From contig NZ_UUIS01000031.1 in assembly GCF_900589395.1 (NCBI RefSeq), positions 62,001-126,000 of the forward strand: a DNA stretch of 64,000 bases. The letters are read 5' to 3'. Below, piece by piece: positions 11,051 through 20,161 of the stretch. Position 1 is the first letter of the stretch. The number at the start of each line of letters is the position of its first letter. The notes beneath the pieces were generated by a model, which was not told the DNA's origin, made no database searches, and was given only the letters and a program-made list of their open reading frames with translations. The stretch comes from Pseudomonas viridiflava. GTDB taxonomy: Bacteria > Pseudomonadota > Gammaproteobacteria > Pseudomonadales > Pseudomonadaceae. The position numbers and the translations under genes were made by a program.

Positions 11051-12658
11051 ATGAGCACACTCAAGACCCAACTCAACCCCCGTTCTGCCGACTTCCAGGC
11101 CAACCGTGAAGCGATGCTGGCGCAGGTCGAGGCGTTGCGCACCCTGTTGGCCCAGGTGCACGAAGGCGGTGGTGCCAAGGCCCGGCAACGGCATGTGGCC
11201 AAGGGCAAGCTGTTGCCACGCGAGCGCATCGACCAGTTGCTCGACCCCGGCTCGCCATTTCTTGAAATCGGCGTCCTGGCCGCCTGGGAGGTGTACGGCG
11301 AAGACGTCGCCGCCGCTGGCGTGATCGCCGGCATCGGCCGTATCGAAGGCGTCGAATGCATGATCATCGCCAACGACGCCACTGTGAAGGGCGGCAGCTA
11401 CTACCCGCTGACAGTCAAGAAACACCTGCGTGCCCAGGACATTGCCCGGCACAACCGTTTGCCGTGCCTGTACCTGGTCGACTCCGGCGGCGCCAACCTG
11501 CCGCGCCAGGACGAAGTTTTTCCCGACCGCGATCATTTTGGCCGGATCTTTTTCAACCAGGCCAACCTCAGTGCCCAGGGCATCCCGCAGATCGCCGTGG
11601 TGATGGGCTCGTGCACCGCCGGCGGCGCCTACGTGCCGGCCATGAGCGACGAAACCATCATGGTCGCCCAACAAGCGACGATTTTTCTTGCCGGCCCGCC
11701 GCTGGTCAAGGCCGCCACCGGCGAGGTGGTCACCGCCGAAGCCCTGGGCGGCGCGGATGTGCACTGCAAGACCTCGGGGGTGGCCGACCATTACGCTGAA
11801 AACGACGCCCACGCCCTGGCACTGGCGCGGCGCTGCGTGGCCAACCTCAACTGGCGCAAGCTGGGGCAACTGGACTGCGTGGCACCCATCGCGCCGCGCT
11901 ATGCAGCCGACGAGCTGTATGGCGTGATCCCGGCCGACACCAAGCAGCCATTCGACGTGCGCGAAATCATTGCGCGCCTGGTCGATGACTCGGCCCTTGA
12001 TGAGTTCAAGGCGCTGTTCGGCACCACGCTGGTGTGCGGCTTTGCACGGCTCAACGGTTACCCGATCGCGATCCTGGCCAACAACGGCATCCTGTTTGCC
12101 GAGGCGGCGCAAAAGGGCGCGCACTTTATCGAACTGGCCTGCCAGCGCGGCATCCCTCTGGTGTTTTTGCAGAACATCACCGGCTTCATGGTCGGGCAAA
12201 AATACGAGGCCGGCGGCATTGCCAAGCACGGCGCCAAGCTGGTGACGGCGGTGGCCTGCGCCCAGGTGCCCAAGTTCACCGTGATCATTGGCGGCAGCTT
12301 CGGGGCCGGCAACTACGGCATGTGCGGGCGGGCGTTCGACCCACGCTTCCTGTGGATGTGGCCCAACGCCCGGATTGGCGTGATGGGCGCGCAACAGGCT
12401 GCCGGCGTGTTGGTGCAGGTCAAGCAGGAGCAGGCAGAACGTGCCGGCCAGACCTTCAGCGCCGAAGATGAACAACGCCTCCGGCAGCCGATCGTCGAGC
12501 AATACGAGCGCCAGGCCCATGCCTTCTATTCCAGCGCCCGCTTGTGGGATGACGGTGTGATTGATCCAGCGCAGACCCGCGAGGTGCTGGCGCTGGCCTT
12601 GTCGGCCAGCCTCAACGCCCCGATCGAGCCGACCCGCTTCGGCGTGTTCCGCATGTAA
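11051..12658 (+). CDS. liuB: methylcrotonyl-CoA carboxylase, carboxyltransferase (beta) subunit
   Basis: A 535-residue carboxyltransferase that moves CO2 from carboxybiotin to 3-methylcrotonyl-CoA, forming 3-methylglutaconyl-CoA. The crotonase-like fold is duplicated. The first half has [17 protein letters not shown] and [16 protein letters not shown]; the second has [15 protein letters not shown] and [23 protein letters not shown] 11051 is preceded by GAGG, seven bases upstream; an in-frame start inside liuA would add an unrelated leader. It works with the LiuD biotin-carrying subunit encoded two genes downstream, in an alpha6beta6 complex as known for the family. Confidence 0.95.
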   Translation: MSTLKTQLNPRSADFQANREAMLAQVEALRTLLAQVHEGGGAKARQRHVAKGKLLPRERIDQLLDPGSPFLEIGVLAAWEVYGEDVAAAGVIAGIGRIEGVECMIIANDATVKGGSYYPLTVKKHLRAQDIARHNRLPCLYLVDSGGANLPRQDEVFPDRDHFGRIFFNQANLSAQGIPQIAVVMGSCTAGGAYVPAMSDETIMVAQQATIFLAGPPLVKAATGEVVTAEALGGADVHCKTSGVADHYAENDAHALALARRCVANLNWRKLGQLDCVAPIAPRYAADELYGVIPADTKQPFDVREIIARLVDDSALDEFKALFGTTLVCGFARLNGYPIAILANNGILFAEAAQKGAHFIELACQRGIPLVFLQNITGFMVGQKYEAGGIAKHGAKLVTAVACAQVPKFTVIIGGSFGAGNYGMCGRAFDPRFLWMWPNARIGVMGAQQAAGVLVQVKQEQAERAGQTFSAEDEQRLRQPIVEQYERQAHAFYSSARLWDDGVIDPAQTREVLALALSASLNAPIEPTRFGVFRM

Positions 12659-12686
12659 GCCGGCGCCCCTGCTCAAGGACAGAACG

Positions 12687-13475
12687 ATGAGCCACTTCAC
12701 CACCTTGCAACTGCAACGCGACCCTCGTGGGGTCGCCACGCTCTGGCTGAACCGGCCGGAGAAAAACAACGCTTTCAATGCACAGATGATCCATGAGCTG
12801 ATTGCGGTATTGCGCCAGCTCGACGCTGACGAGACTGTGCGCTTCCTGCTGCTGCGCGGGCGCGGCAAGCACTTCAGTGCCGGGGCTGACCTGGCCTGGA
12901 TGCAGGCGGCTGCCGGCCTGGATTACGCGGCCAACCTCAAGGACGCGCATGAGCTGGGCGAGTTGATGAGCCTGCTGTATCACCTGCCGTTTCCGACCGT
13001 GGCGGTGGTGCAGGGCGCCGCCTTTGGCGGTGCGGTGGGGTTGTGCGCCTGTTGCGACATCGCCATTGGCGCCGTGGACGCGCTGTTCAGCCTGTCCGAG
13101 GTGCGCATCGGCCTGGCACCGGGGGTCATCAGTCCATACGTGGTGCAGGCCATCGGCGAACGCGCCAGCCGCCGCTATGCCTTGAGCGGCGAACGTTTCA
13201 GCGGCGAACGCGCCCGTGAGCTGGGCCTGCTGGCCGAGGTCTATGCGGCTGACGGACTTGAAGCGGCAGTCGAGCAATGGACCGCCACCTTGCGGCTCAA
13301 CAGCCCGCAAGCCATGCGGGTGTGCAAGGCATTGCTGCAGGATGTCGGCAGCGGCGTATTGAGTGAGGCCTTGCGCCTGCGCACGGAAAACACCATTGCC
13401 GGCATCCGGGTCAGCGAAGAGGGCCAGGAAGGCCTGAATGCCTTTCTTGAAAAACGCCCCCCCTCATGGGCTTGA
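12687..13475 (+). CDS. liuC: 3-methylglutaconyl-CoA hydratase
   Basis: A 262-residue crotonase-superfamily hydratase that converts 3-methylglutaconyl-CoA to HMG-CoA. The substrate-binding segment is HFSAGADLAWMQ (about residues 65-76) and the oxyanion-hole region is GAAFGGAVGLCACCDIAIG (about 106-124). Both glycine-rich turns are intact. ATG 12687 follows AAGGACAG, and the protein then begins as its relatives do. The gene sits between the two methylcrotonyl-CoA carboxylase subunit genes, the conserved liu order, and ends 35 bases before the liuD start I chose. Confidence 0.93.
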   Translation: MSHFTTLQLQRDPRGVATLWLNRPEKNNAFNAQMIHELIAVLRQLDADETVRFLLLRGRGKHFSAGADLAWMQAAAGLDYAANLKDAHELGELMSLLYHLPFPTVAVVQGAAFGGAVGLCACCDIAIGAVDALFSLSEVRIGLAPGVISPYVVQAIGERASRRYALSGERFSGERARELGLLAEVYAADGLEAAVEQWTATLRLNSPQAMRVCKALLQDVGSGVLSEALRLRTENTIAGIRVSEEGQEGLNAFLEKRPPSWA

Positions 13476-13510
13476 TCGACCTTGATGTCCCCCTCGACAG
13501 AGCGAATGCC

Positions 13511-15424
13511 ATGAACACAACAACAATCACCACGCTGCTGGTCGCCAATCGCGGCGAGATCGCCTGCCGGGTCATGCGCACCGCCAAGGCGCTGGGGATC
13601 ACCTGCGTGGCGGTGCACAGTGAAATCGACCGCCACGCCCGTCATGTGCGCGAGGCTGATGTCGCGGTCAACCTGGGCGGCGCCAGGCCCGGCGAAAGCT
13701 ACCTGTCGATCGAGCGCATCATCGAGGCGGCCCGTGCCACCGGTGCGCAGGCGGTGCATCCGGGCTACGGCTTTTTATCCGAGAACGCCGGTTTTGCCCG
13801 CCAGCTCGAAGCGGCCGGGCTGATACTCCTCGGCCCCCCGGCCAGCGCCATCGAAGCGATGGGCAGCAAGTCGGCGGCCAAGTCGTTGATGGAACAAGCC
13901 GGTGTGCCCCTGGTGCCCGGTTACCACGGCGAAGACCAGAGCCTGGACACCTTCCGCCGTGCCTGCGCAACCATCGGTTACCCGGTGCTGCTCAAGGCCA
14001 CCGCCGGCGGGGGCGGCAAGGGCATGAAAGTGGTCGAGCACGAAGGCCAACTGGCCGAGGCACTGTCGTCCGCCCAGCGCGAGGCGCAGTCCTCGTTTGG
14101 GGACGCACGCATGCTGGTGGAAAAATACGTGCTCCAGCCACGGCACGTCGAAATCCAGGTGTTCGCCGACCAGCACGGTCATTGCCTGTACCTCAATGAG
14201 CGCGATTGCTCGATCCAGCGCCGGCACCAGAAGGTCGTCGAAGAAGCGCCGGCCCCGGGCCTGTCGCCTGAGCTGCGCCAGGCCATGGGCGAGGCGGCGG
14301 TGCAGGCCGCCCAGGCCATCGGCTATGTCGGCGCCGGCACCGTTGAATTTCTGCTCGATGCACGCGGTGAATTTTTCTTCATGGAAATGAACACCCGCCT
14401 GCAGGTCGAGCACCCGGTGACCGAGGCCATCACCGGCCTTGACCTGGTGGCCTGGCAGATCCGCGTGGCCCGTGGCGAGCCGCTGCCGATCACCCAGGCG
14501 CAGGTGCCGCTCAACGGCCATGCCATCGAAGTGCGCCTGTATGCCGAAGACCCCGAGGGCGGCTTCCTGCCGGCCAGCGGTCATCTGGACCTGTACCGCG
14601 AACCGCAGCCGGGACCGGGGCGTCGGGTCGACAGCGGCGTCGAGCAGGGCGATGAGGTCTCGCCGTTCTACGACCCGATGGTCGCCAAGCTCATCGCCTG
14701 GGGCGAGAACCGCGAAGAAGCCCGCCAGCGCCTGCTCGCCATGCTGGCCGAAACGGTCATCGGCGGCTTCAAGACCAACCTGGCTTTTCTGCAACGCATC
14801 CTGGCCCACCCGGCGTTTGCCGAAGCGCAGCTGGACACCGGCTTTATCGAGCGCCACCACGCAAAGCTTTTGCCAGCGCCTGGCGAACTGCCTGAAGCGT
14901 TCTGGCAACGGGCGGCGAGCGGCTTGCTCGACACTGATACTGTCCGGCAGCGTGCTGACGACCCGCATTCACCCTGGGCCAGCCGGCATGGCTGGCGCAG
15001 CGGCCTGCCTCAGGCCTGTGCCGTGACGCTGGTGTGCGGTGAGGTCACGCAGCGCGTACTGCTCGAACCGCAAACGTGCGGGACGGTCAACCGCGCAGGC
15101 CGGGTGCGCCAGGGCGACACTTTGTATGTGCGCTGGGGTGTGCAGTGGCACGCGGTGCGCCGCTTCAACCCGCTGGCTGTCGTCCAGGCCGGCCATGGCC
15201 ATCAAGGCGGGCTGGCCGCGCCCATGAACGGCAGCATCGTCAGGGTTCTGGTCGAGGCCGGCCAGGTGGTGGAGGCGGGCGCCGCACTGGTGGTGCTCGA
15301 CGCCATGAAAATGGAGCACAGCATTCGTGCGGCCGAGGCCGGGACCGTGGTGGCCGTGTATTGCCGCGAAGGCGAGCTGGTCAGTGAAGGCACCGTGCTG
15401 GTCGATATGGAGGAGGTCTCATGA
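13511..15424 (+). CDS. liuD: methylcrotonyl-CoA carboxylase, biotin-containing (alpha) subunit
   Basis: A 637-residue biotin carboxylase plus carrier subunit. The N-terminal ATP-grasp part begins LLVANRGEIACRV (about residue 9) and contains KATAGGGGKGMKVVE (about 162-176) and MNTRLQVEHPVTEAITG (about 292-308). The biotin carrier domain at the C-terminus has AMKM with the biotinylated lysine at residue 600. I chose ATG 13511 because homologues start close to LLVANRGEI. The ATG at 13466 lies inside liuC and would add 15 unrelated residues, although no strong ribosome site marks either. The gene ends with ATGA, shared with the liuE start. Confidence 0.95.
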   Translation: MNTTTITTLLVANRGEIACRVMRTAKALGITCVAVHSEIDRHARHVREADVAVNLGGARPGESYLSIERIIEAARATGAQAVHPGYGFLSENAGFARQLEAAGLILLGPPASAIEAMGSKSAAKSLMEQAGVPLVPGYHGEDQSLDTFRRACATIGYPVLLKATAGGGGKGMKVVEHEGQLAEALSSAQREAQSSFGDARMLVEKYVLQPRHVEIQVFADQHGHCLYLNERDCSIQRRHQKVVEEAPAPGLSPELRQAMGEAAVQAAQAIGYVGAGTVEFLLDARGEFFFMEMNTRLQVEHPVTEAITGLDLVAWQIRVARGEPLPITQAQVPLNGHAIEVRLYAEDPEGGFLPASGHLDLYREPQPGPGRRVDSGVEQGDEVSPFYDPMVAKLIAWGENREEARQRLLAMLAETVIGGFKTNLAFLQRILAHPAFAEAQLDTGFIERHHAKLLPAPGELPEAFWQRAASGLLDTDTVRQRADDPHSPWASRHGWRSGLPQACAVTLVCGEVTQRVLLEPQTCGTVNRAGRVRQGDTLYVRWGVQWHAVRRFNPLAVVQAGHGHQGGLAAPMNGSIVRVLVEAGQVVEAGAALVVLDAMKMEHSIRAAEAGTVVAVYCREGELVSEGTVLVDMEEVS

Positions 15425-16323
15425 ACCTGCCTACCCATGTACGCCTGGTGGAAGTCGGCCCCCGCGACGGGCTGCAGAATGAACAGCGCCCGCTAGGGCT
15501 CGAACAGAAAATCCAGCTGATCGACCGCCTCTCGGCCACCGGCCTGAGCCATATCGAAGCCGGCAGTTTCGTCTCGCCCAAGTGGGTGCCGCAAATGGCC
15601 GGCAGCGCCGAAGTCTTTGCCGGCATCACCCAGCGGCCCGGTGTCACCTACAGTGCGCTGACCCCTAATTTGAAAGGGCTGGAAGCCGCCCTGCAGGCCG
15701 GGGTCAAGGAAGTCGCCGTGTTCGCGGCCGCCTCCGAGGCGTTCTCGCAACGCAATATCAACTGCTCGATTGCCCAGAGCCTGGCGCGCTTCGTGCCGGT
15801 GCTGGAGACCGCACGGCGTCACGGCGTGCAGGTGCGTGGCTACGTGTCCTGCGTGCTGGGGTGTCCTTATGAAGGGCAGGTGGCGCCCGGACAGGTGCGC
15901 TCGGTCGCCCGCGAACTGTACGAAATGGGTTGTCATGAAATCTCCCTGGGCGACACCCTGGGCGTCGGCACCGCCTCGGCCACGCGCACCTTGCTCGATG
16001 TCGTCAGCCGGGACGTGGCCCGCGAACACCTGGCCGGACACTTTCACGACACCTACGGCCAAGCCGTGACCAATATCTACGCCAGCCTGCTGGAGGGCAT
16101 CAGCGTGTTCGACAGCTCCGTGGCCGGCCTCGGCGGCTGCCCCTACGCCAAGGGCGCCTCCGGCAACGTGGCCACCGAAGACGTGCTTTACCTGTTGCAC
16201 GGCATGGGGATTCAGACCGGCGTCGATCTGGACAAGGTGGTCGCGGCAGGAAACTTCATCTGCGCACAACTGGGCCGCAGTAATGCCTCGAAGGTGGCGG
16301 CGGCCTGTGCGGCGGGGGCGTAG
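15421..16323 (+). CDS. liuE: hydroxymethylglutaryl-CoA lyase
   Basis: A 300-residue TIM-barrel lyase that cleaves HMG-CoA to acetoacetate and acetyl-CoA, the last step of leucine breakdown. The N-terminal signature VEVGPRDGLQNE (about residues 10-21) holds metal and substrate ligands. HFHDTYGQAV provides the metal histidines, and the signature loop GLGGCPYAKGASGN carries the catalytic cysteine. Its ATG overlaps the liuD stop by four bases (ATGA), indicating translational coupling. It is the last gene of the operon; downstream is a REP element and then the defence cassette. Confidence 0.95.
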   Translation: MNLPTHVRLVEVGPRDGLQNEQRPLGLEQKIQLIDRLSATGLSHIEAGSFVSPKWVPQMAGSAEVFAGITQRPGVTYSALTPNLKGLEAALQAGVKEVAVFAAASEAFSQRNINCSIAQSLARFVPVLETARRHGVQVRGYVSCVLGCPYEGQVAPGQVRSVARELYEMGCHEISLGDTLGVGTASATRTLLDVVSRDVAREHLAGHFHDTYGQAVTNIYASLLEGISVFDSSVAGLGGCPYAKGASGNVATEDVLYLLHGMGIQTGVDLDKVVAAGNFICAQLGRSNASKVAAACAAGA

Positions 16324-16359
16324 GGGGATTTCGGCAGGTTTCGCTCGGCAGCGAATCCG

Positions 16360-16452
16360 TAGGAGCGACCCACGGTCGCGAAAGGACTGGTCCAGGTTCA
16401 GCCTGTTCTGAGCCTGACAGTCAGCATTCGCGAATGTAGGTCCTACGGTTTT
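16360..16452. repeat. REP-like element downstream of liuE
   Basis: It begins GTAGGAGCGACCCACGGTCGCGAAAGG and ends near CGCGAATGTAGGTCCTACGG, resembling the GTAGGAGCGAC...TCGCGA type found at 36306 and 60400. The symmetry is imperfect. Confidence 0.5.
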
Positions 16453-16466
16453 ATGAGGAGCCCAGA

Positions 16467-16505
16467 ATGAGGGCGGGGTACGGACATCAAAGAGGGCTGA
16501 ATTGA
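16467..16505 (+). CDS. putative 12-residue leader peptide
   Basis: ATG 16467 follows GAGGAG with six bases of spacing, a strong ribosome site. The 12-codon frame (MRAGYGHQRGLN) ends in TGA at 16503-16505. The last A of that stop is the first base of the next ATG, so the two frames form a TGATG junction typical of translational coupling. No homologue is known to me, and its role is inferred only from this geometry. Confidence 0.3.
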   Translation: MRAGYGHQRGLN

Positions 16506-16645
16506 TGGGTAAGCGTGTGAAGTCATTGTGGTTGGTCGTCCTTATGTCATCTATATGGCTCGCAACAGGTGCAATGAGCCATATAGCTTTCATTTTGTTC
16601 GGCACAGAGCATAGGGCTTCCAGATCGGATTTATTACACGGCTAA
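16505..16645 (+). CDS. small single-pass membrane protein candidate (46 aa)
   Basis: An ORF of 47 codons between the liu operon and the defence cassette. The protein has a basic N-terminus (MGKRVK), a hydrophobic stretch from about residue 7 to 33 (SLWLVVLMSSIWLATGAMSH, then IAFILF) and a polar tail (GTEHRASRSDLLHG). AGAGGG lies eight bases before ATG 16505, and the start overlaps the stop of a 12-codon leader. Its TAA overlaps the helicase stop codon on the other strand. I do not recognise the family. An 11-bp inverted repeat (16551-16561 and 16576-16586) lies inside the frame. It could be a genuine small membrane protein, for example an accessory to the neighbouring defence genes, or a chance frame. 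Confidence 0.4.
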   Translation: MGKRVKSLWLVVLMSSIWLATGAMSHIAFILFGTEHRASRSDLLHG

Positions 16646-18891
16646 CAAGGTTCACTCCCTTGCTCTGCGAGTGCCTTGGCCGTTCTGATCGCACCTGGCA
16701 AATCCAGCTGGCTGGAAGCAAAAGACTTGACCCGCAGCGCCTCTGGCAGCGCCCAGTCCCATTTCTGCGGATTCGGATTTTTTACGTCTCGCAAAAGCAG
16801 TTCGATATCGGTAATGCCAAGTCTTGCCACTTCGCGCAGCGCAACCAAAAGCCGTTCCCTTGAGGCATCCGCCTGGATAACCAGTCCTGCATTCACACAT
16901 GTCACACCCACATGATCCAGCATCAGGCGCAATGCATCGTTGCTGTAATCGCCCACCCAGGTCAGCAGAGAGCAGCCAGAGGCAGAGTCAATAATCGAAC
17001 GATCAGCCAGGCCCAGCATCCTGAAGGTGCGGCGCGCTTCGGCCAGAAGACTCTGTGCCTGTGTATCAATGAATGGGCAGGGTTGGGTTTCCATCAATAC
17101 AGCGCGCATTTCCTGCCTGACCCGATCGTGAACCATGGCCCCCAGACCATCGAATTGGGGCGGCACGCCACCGCGTGCGGCATTGACGACGATGACTTTC
17201 TTCTCAAGGTCGACATCCAGCACTTGCCAGCGCCGGCCGCCGAAGATGATGCGCTGGCCAACCGTCAGCGGACGGCTGATGGGTAATGAACCAAGCGGTT
17301 TGCCGTCACGGATCAGGCGGAATTCTTCATCGCTGTTGAACGCACTGTAAAACTCGTAATGGTTGATCAGGCGCTCACCGATTTCTCCGGGTAACAACAG
17401 GCCTGAACTGTCCTGGACGATGAGCTTCTTGTCGCCCAATGCCTTTAGCAGTGCCAGAAAGTCTGTTTTGGTGACGGCGGCAAAGGTGCCGCTGTTCACC
17501 AGCGTATCCCACAACTGTGCGGCGCTGGCACCGCCTTGTTGGGCGATGATCGACAGGCATTGCTGGATCAGGGTAGAGGCGTGCAGCCCATTGGCTCTTG
17601 GGGGTTCGAACCACTTTTCAACCAGCAGGCGAATCATCGCGATCGTCTGCACCAGGTTTTGCCTGAGCTGATCACCCAGGCTGGAGTCGGCCTGCAACGG
17701 GTGTTCCTGGCAATAGGCACGCAGGGTGGCGGGCTCGCCTTGACGACGTCCTGACCGGCCCAACCGCTGACGCAGGCTGGCGACCGAGGGTGGCGCACCG
17801 ATCTGGGCAACGGCCTTGATGTTGCCAATGTCGATGCCCAGTTCCAATGTGGTAGTACAGATGGCCGAAGCGGGCGCAGTGCCGGCTTTCAACGCCCGCT
17901 CTGTGTCTTCACGCAGATCCTTGGACAGGCTGCCATGATGAGGCAGGAACTCATTGGGTACGCCATCGTTCTCGCACAGATGGCGCAACCGGTCGGCGTA
18001 CCATTCCACCTGGTCGCGACTGTTGGGAAAAATCAGGTTATTGCTGCCGCGCATGACTTTATAAAGATGGGCGGCAATCGCATGTCTGGGACTTCCCTTA
18101 TCGTGTTCCTCGTCATGACGTTCGCTTTCAACGGGTTCGGACACCCGAAGCTGCTCACTCATCGGCTGTGTGAGATAGCCGCGCACCTGCACCTGAAGGT
18201 CATGGCCGGATGATTTTGATTCAACCACCTGCATGGGTTGCGCCTGGCCAGGCCGCAAGAATTCCCGGGCCAGCGACATCTCGCCCAGCGTGGCCGAAAG
18301 CCCCACCCGTGGCACTGGTTTGCCGACAACCTGCTCGATACGATGCATCAGCGACTGCAACTGTTTGCCTCGTTCGCTGCCGATAAATGCATGCAGCTCA
18401 TCGATAACGATATAGCGCAGGTTCTGAAACAGGCCAACTAATGCCGTACCTCGGTTGACGAACAGAGCTTCGAGCGATTCTGGCGTGATCAGCAGAATGC
18501 CGTCGGGCGATTTGAGAAAACGGTGCTTTTTGCTTGAGGACACATCACCGTGCCAGCCGGTAACCGGAATTTCCAGACGCTCGCATAATCGCCCCAATCG
18601 GTCCCACTGGTCATTGATCAGGGCCTTGAGCGGACTAATGCACAATATGGCCCCCCGTGGCTCAGCCCTGCTTAGCAAATGAGTCAGGATGGGCAGGAAA
18701 GCCGCTTCGGTTTTGCCCGCCGCTGTGGAGGCTGCAATGATCACATCTCGGTCGGCATCTATCAGAGCCGGGATCGCCCATTCCTGCGCATCCCTGAGCG
18801 AGGTCCAGCCTTGCGACCAGACCCATTGCTGCACCTCGGGGTGCAGGCGCTCAAAGCCTGTTGAATCAGAGTTTGAAACGTGTGAGCTCAT
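16642..18891 (-). CDS. sngC: Shango-type defence protein SngC, Lhr/DEAH-like helicase
   Basis: A 749-residue superfamily 2 helicase. Motif I is ASTAAGKTEAAFLP (about residues 52-65), motif II is IDELH, motif III is SATLG and motif VI is RQRLGRSGRR (about 370-379); ATP hydrolysis should be intact. The C-terminal half resembles the extensions of Lhr-like helicases. I placed the start at ATG 18891 (MSSHVSNSD); this overlaps the end of the ATPase gene by 26 bases, while longer versions would run deep into that gene. It is the last of three overlapping genes (TerB protein, ATPase, helicase) that match the Shango anti-phage system. Its role is presumably to unwind or translocate on phage DNA; no mechanism can be read here. 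Confidence 0.85.
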   Translation of the reverse strand: MSSHVSNSDSTGFERLHPEVQQWVWSQGWTSLRDAQEWAIPALIDADRDVIIAASTAAGKTEAAFLPILTHLLSRAEPRGAILCISPLKALINDQWDRLGRLCERLEIPVTGWHGDVSSSKKHRFLKSPDGILLITPESLEALFVNRGTALVGLFQNLRYIVIDELHAFIGSERGKQLQSLMHRIEQVVGKPVPRVGLSATLGEMSLAREFLRPGQAQPMQVVESKSSGHDLQVQVRGYLTQPMSEQLRVSEPVESERHDEEHDKGSPRHAIAAHLYKVMRGSNNLIFPNSRDQVEWYADRLRHLCENDGVPNEFLPHHGSLSKDLREDTERALKAGTAPASAICTTTLELGIDIGNIKAVAQIGAPPSVASLRQRLGRSGRRQGEPATLRAYCQEHPLQADSSLGDQLRQNLVQTIAMIRLLVEKWFEPPRANGLHASTLIQQCLSIIAQQGGASAAQLWDTLVNSGTFAAVTKTDFLALLKALGDKKLIVQDSSGLLLPGEIGERLINHYEFYSAFNSDEEFRLIRDGKPLGSLPISRPLTVGQRIIFGGRRWQVLDVDLEKKVIVVNAARGGVPPQFDGLGAMVHDRVRQEMRAVLMETQPCPFIDTQAQSLLAEARRTFRMLGLADRSIIDSASGCSLLTWVGDYSNDALRLMLDHVGVTCVNAGLVIQADASRERLLVALREVARLGITDIELLLRDVKNPNPQKWDWALPEALRVKSFASSQLDLPGAIRTAKALAEQGSEPC

Positions 18892-20161
18892 CGTCTGCCT
18901 CGACATCGAAATCCTTGCGGCCGTCATCGTCCCTGGCAATGTCAAGGGCGCCCAGCAGCGTACGCCAGTCCGACCCCGGGTTTTGCTCCAGCACCGCCAA
19001 CAGGTTGATGAAGGCCGTGATGGTGGTGCGGGGCGTGCGGAAATAGGCTTCGCCCAGCCGCTGGCCGCAATGATCGATGAAAATGGGCAGTGCCTCATCG
19101 GGTAGCAGGTAGTTGGCTGGATCGCCGTATGAATACACATTGCGCAGGTTTTGCAACAGCACGTAAAAGTCTTCCGGGGTCAGACTGCTCAGGCGAATCA
19201 CCGGGCCGGACAGATCGACATAACCGGTCTTGGCAAAGGTATTCTCAGCCAGCCGTGACTGCAGCGCCGGGTAGCTGTAAAGACCACGACGGGTGTCCAT
19301 CAGAAACTCCGGTGTACCACCGAGTACGAATCCCAGGCCATCCGTGGTGCCTTGCAGGGAGTCGTTGAGGATACGCAGGATCTGCTCGTAGTTGGCGTTG
19401 CGCGCCTGGGTGTTGGCCAGCTTGTACAGGTTGACCAGCTCATCCAGGCAGACCATCAGCCCGCCAAAACCTGCCAAGCGAACAAAGCGCGAAAGCAGTT
19501 TGAGTTGGTCATATACCGAAGCGTCATCAATGCAGGTGCGCACGCCGAGCGCGGCGCGTGCATCCGTCTTGGTAGTGAACTCGCCTCTGAGCCAGCGGAT
19601 GGCATCGGCCTTGAGCTGTTCATTGCCTTCGTCAAAACCGCGACAATAGGCACCGATGACCTCGGCAAAATCGTAGCCATTGACCATTTCGGTCAGTTCG
19701 GTCAGGTACTGGCGAATCACAACCTGACTGTCGATACCCTCTCGCTTGGCTTCGGTTCTGGCCTGGGAGATAAACTTCTCGACAATTCCCTGCAGCGCAC
19801 CGCCATCGGGTTTGGTGCGGGTCGACATGTTCTTGGCCAGCTCGGCATAAAGGGAGCGGGCCTGTCCGCCGGAGGCATGCAGGCGCCGATCCGGATTGAG
19901 GTCGGCGTGCATCGTGACCAGCTTGCGCTCCATCGCAATGGCTCTGACCAGATTAAGAAAAAACGTCTTGCCTGCTCCGTACTCGCCGATCACCACCCGA
20001 AACGCCGAACCGCCATCGGCCAGACGGTCGACGTCTTTGATCAGTGCCCCCAGCTCTGCTGCTCGTCCGACCTGAATCAGGTGTTGTCCCACACGGGGGA
20101 CTACGCCGGCACGCAGTGACTGGATGACCGCGTCGCGATCCTTGGCTCTTATCGTACTCAT
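18866..20161 (-). CDS. sngB: Shango-type defence protein SngB, P-loop ATPase (DUF2791/BrxD-like)
   Basis: A 431-residue AAA/STAND-like ATPase of the family that also includes BREX BrxD. Walker A is VIGEYGAGKTFFLNL (about residues 57-71) and Walker B is GGLMVCLDELVNLY (about 232-245). A sensor-like LGGTPEFLMD segment follows. Its ATG overlaps the stop of the upstream TerB gene (CTATGA), and its end overlaps the helicase start, so the three proteins are made together, probably in fixed ratio. Such ATPases typically partner a helicase and a DNA- or membrane-associated sensor. No residue of the nucleotide site looks degraded. Confidence 0.87.
   Translation of the reverse strand: MSTIRAKDRDAVIQSLRAGVVPRVGQHLIQVGRAAELGALIKDVDRLADGGSAFRVVIGEYGAGKTFFLNLVRAIAMERKLVTMHADLNPDRRLHASGGQARSLYAELAKNMSTRTKPDGGALQGIVEKFISQARTEAKREGIDSQVVIRQYLTELTEMVNGYDFAEVIGAYCRGFDEGNEQLKADAIRWLRGEFTTKTDARAALGVRTCIDDASVYDQLKLLSRFVRLAGFGGLMVCLDELVNLYKLANTQARNANYEQILRILNDSLQGTTDGLGFVLGGTPEFLMDTRRGLYSYPALQSRLAENTFAKTGYVDLSGPVIRLSSLTPEDFYVLLQNLRNVYSYGDPANYLLPDEALPIFIDHCGQRLGEAYFRTPRTTITAFINLLAVLEQNPGSDWRTLLGALDIARDDDGRKDFDVEADDELTRFKL

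Noticed and set aside
11009..12868. Long antisense frame across liuB
   Set aside because: Same shadow pattern; the sense strand has complete carboxyltransferase motifs.
13466..13510. Upstream ATG for liuD inside liuC
   Set aside because: It would add 15 residues not found at the start of biotin carboxylases; the conserved LLVANRGEI start is close to 13511.
16551..16586. 11-bp inverted repeat as a transcription terminator for the defence operon
   Set aside because: There is no T run after it on either strand, and it falls inside the 46-codon frame.
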